A stretch of DNA of 64,000 nucleotides from Caproicibacter sp047777415 (GTDB lineage: Bacteria; Bacillota; Clostridia; Oscillospirales; Acutalibacteraceae): positions 434,001-498,000 of the forward strand of contig JBKEEO010000002.1 in assembly GCA_047777415.1 (NCBI GenBank). The letters run 5' to 3'. This document shows positions 62,757 through 64,000 of this stretch, one piece after another. The position numbers and the translations under genes were made by a program. The notes under the pieces are model-generated. The model searched no databases. It was not told where the DNA came from and saw only the letters and a list, made by a program, of their open reading frames with translations. The stretch's first letter is position 1. The number at the start of each line of letters is the position of its first letter.

Positions 62757-63581
62757 TTGAAGCAAACCATTTACATAGATATTTTATTTGGCGTCAACCT
62801 GTTCATTAATTATCTGCTGCTGTGCTGTGTTGCAAAGTTTCTTTCACTTAACAGAAACCGTAAACGATTTGTATTTGGGGCTCTATTGGGTGCATTTTTT
62901 TCTTTGTTAATTTTGCTTCCTGAGGTCAATATTGCGGTATCTCTAACGATTAAGTTACTTATGTCTTTAAGCATTGTTGTTACAGCCTTTGGTTACCGGG
63001 GACTGCGGGAATTCATCCGTGAAGCGGTAGCATTTTATCTGATCAGTTTTGCGTTTGCGGGATTTATGTTGGTACTGTGGTATTTTTTCGCTCCGCAGGG
63101 GCTGATGATTCGGAATTCAGTAGTTTACTTTAACATATCTCCTTTAGTATTAATTATTTTTACCGTTATTTGTTATGTTGGAATCACTCTTTTTCATCGG
63201 ATTACGGGCAGGCAAATGCCTCCTGATTTGAATTGTCAAATTCTCATAGAATGCGGAGGCAAAAAATGTGTTTGTTCCGCGCGGGTGGATACTGGAAACT
63301 CTCTAAAGGAACCATTTTCAGGTGATCCGGTAGCGGTAGTATATGAATCTGTGCTTACGGGTATAGTGCCACCGAAAGATGGGTTAAATTTTCGTTTGAT
63401 TCCGTTTGATGCGCTTTCCGGCGGCGGATTACTGCAAGCTTTCCGCCCGGATCGCATGATGATATGCTGTGGAAACAAGAAAGTTGAAACTAAAAAAGTC
63501 TATGTTGCTGTTGCGAAAACTAGATTTGGAGAGTTCGATGCTCTGTTAAATCCGGATTTACTGCAAAAAACGTCCGACTAA
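62757..63581 (+). CDS. spoIIGA: Sigma-E processing peptidase SpoIIGA
   Basis: This 274-residue protein has five N-terminal membrane segments starting with TIYIDILFGVNLFINYLLLCC, then a cytoplasmic aspartic protease domain with the active-site motif ARVDTGNSLKEPFSG (Asp near residue 182). It cleaves pro-sigma-E in the mother cell after the signal from SpoIIR. The TTG at 62757 has aggggga upstream and gives the family N-terminus; the longer frame from 62673 runs through the promoter. sigE follows 64 bp later. Confidence 0.93.
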   Translation: MKQTIYIDILFGVNLFINYLLLCCVAKFLSLNRNRKRFVFGALLGAFFSLLILLPEVNIAVSLTIKLLMSLSIVVTAFGYRGLREFIREAVAFYLISFAFAGFMLVLWYFFAPQGLMIRNSVVYFNISPLVLIIFTVICYVGITLFHRITGRQMPPDLNCQILIECGGKKCVCSARVDTGNSLKEPFSGDPVAVVYESVLTGIVPPKDGLNFRLIPFDALSGGGLLQAFRPDRMMICCGNKKVETKKVYVAVAKTRFGEFDALLNPDLLQKTSD

Positions 63582-63645
63582 ATCTGGCCGTAGACGGACG
63601 TGTGAATAAAGCCGCAGGCGGCGGCGGCAAAGGGAATGATCGGAA

Positions 63646-64000
63646 ATGAGCATGAATGGGCGAATCAGGGAATGGTACAATCGGTTGCTGCTGCTGTTTC
63701 ATCGACTGCAGCTCAATGGACAGATTCATTATATCAATGGACCGGAGACTCTTCCTCCTCCGCTTACCAAGCAGGAAGAAGAAGCAGTGATGAACAACAT
63801 TATGAATAATGTTCCAAACGCACGAGAACCATTAATTACACATAATCTGAGACTTGTTGTCTACATAGCGAAGAAATTCGAATCTTCCAGCGCCAATGTT
63901 GAAGATTTGATTTCTATAGGTACCATCGGGCTTATTAAAGCGGTTAACACTTTCTGTCCTGAGCGGAATATCAAGCTGGCGACTTATGCTTCACGCTGTA
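63646..64000 (+). CDS. sigE: Sporulation sigma factor SigE, 5' part
   Basis: The first 118 codons are present; the gene runs off the window. The N-terminus (REWYNRLLLLFHRLQLNGQIHYINGPETLPPPL) is the pro-sequence region, and then sigma region 2 begins (AREPLITHNLRLVVYIAKKFESS, VEDLISIGTIGLIKAVNTF, NIKLATYASRC). Sigma-E directs mother-cell transcription after SpoIIGA processing. aaaggga lies upstream of the ATG. The spoIIGA-sigE order is the classical spoIIG operon. Confidence 0.95.
   Translation, partial: MSMNGRIREWYNRLLLLFHRLQLNGQIHYINGPETLPPPLTKQEEEAVMNNIMNNVPNAREPLITHNLRLVVYIAKKFESSSANVEDLISIGTIGLIKAVNTFCPERNIKLATYASRC

Noticed and set aside
1..64000. CRISPR arrays, prophage or rRNA genes
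   Set aside because: I found no regularly spaced repeats, no phage structural or integrase genes and no rRNA sequence in the window.

Overview
The window looks like a chromosome segment of a spore-forming, anaerobic low-to-mid GC Firmicute (class Clostridia, probably Oscillospiraceae/Ruminococcaceae-like). The evidence is sporulation genes at both ends (an FtsW/SpoVE-type protein, a SpoIIIE/FtsK translocase beside TepA, and spoIIGA followed by the start of sigE), a Rex redox regulator, clostridial riboswitch classes, AGGAGG-type ribosome binding sites and TTGACA/TATAAT promoters.

Layout. 1-6.7 kb: 3' end of an ftsW-like gene, a decayed IS30 element, then a minus-strand run tepA > ftsK/spoIIIE > secreted metallo-beta-lactamase-fold hydrolase > DUF3006. 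6.8-14.2 kb: divergent operon aconitase > TraX-like membrane protein > NADP-isocitrate dehydrogenase > rex, then the lemA/DUF2207 pair. 14.2-15.9 kb: internally deleted IS1182-like element and an orphan membrane protein. 16.2-26.4 kb: a complete catabolic locus (IclR regulator, FucI-type isomerase, sialidase-fold protein, DapA/NanA-fold aldolase, TctCBA carboxylate transporter, YhcH/YiaL protein, ribulokinase-like kinase). I propose that it breaks down a 3-deoxy-2-ulosonic acid such as Kdo through D-arabinose and D-ribulose. 26.7-31 kb: minus-strand cyclase > panE-like > ilvE; the cyclase is split by an IS256-family element and ilvE carries an in-frame insertion between direct repeats. 31.8-36 kb: a lipase, and a queuine/queuosine salvage operon (queK > ECF S-component > queL) behind a preQ1-I riboswitch. 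36.2-39.9 kb: OsmC/Ohr-like peroxidase, lipoyl-domain dihydrolipoamide dehydrogenase, lipoate ligase and an OhrR-like MarR regulator, which together look like a self-contained thiol peroxide-defence operon.

41-54 kb is insertion-sequence rich: a broken IS3, IS256-family copies 2-4, an IS30 fragment, an IS1202-group element with 20-bp flanking repeats, and miniature or remnant elements. Between them lie an IS-disrupted DUF1538 gene with its tandem P-II protein, a CDF metal exporter under a NiCo riboswitch, a frameshifted EamA transporter with its MarR regulator, and a truncated flippase. 54.9-60.4 kb: P-type ATPase > uppP, then a histidine kinase/response regulator pair. 60.6-62.1 kb: a full-length IS1182-like element. 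62.3-64 kb: tRNA-Thr and tRNA-Asp, then spoIIGA-sigE behind a promoter with the long spacer known for spoIIG.

Three IS256-family copies keep exact 8-bp target duplications. Removing an element plus one repeat restores an open frame in both disrupted genes, so those insertions are recent.
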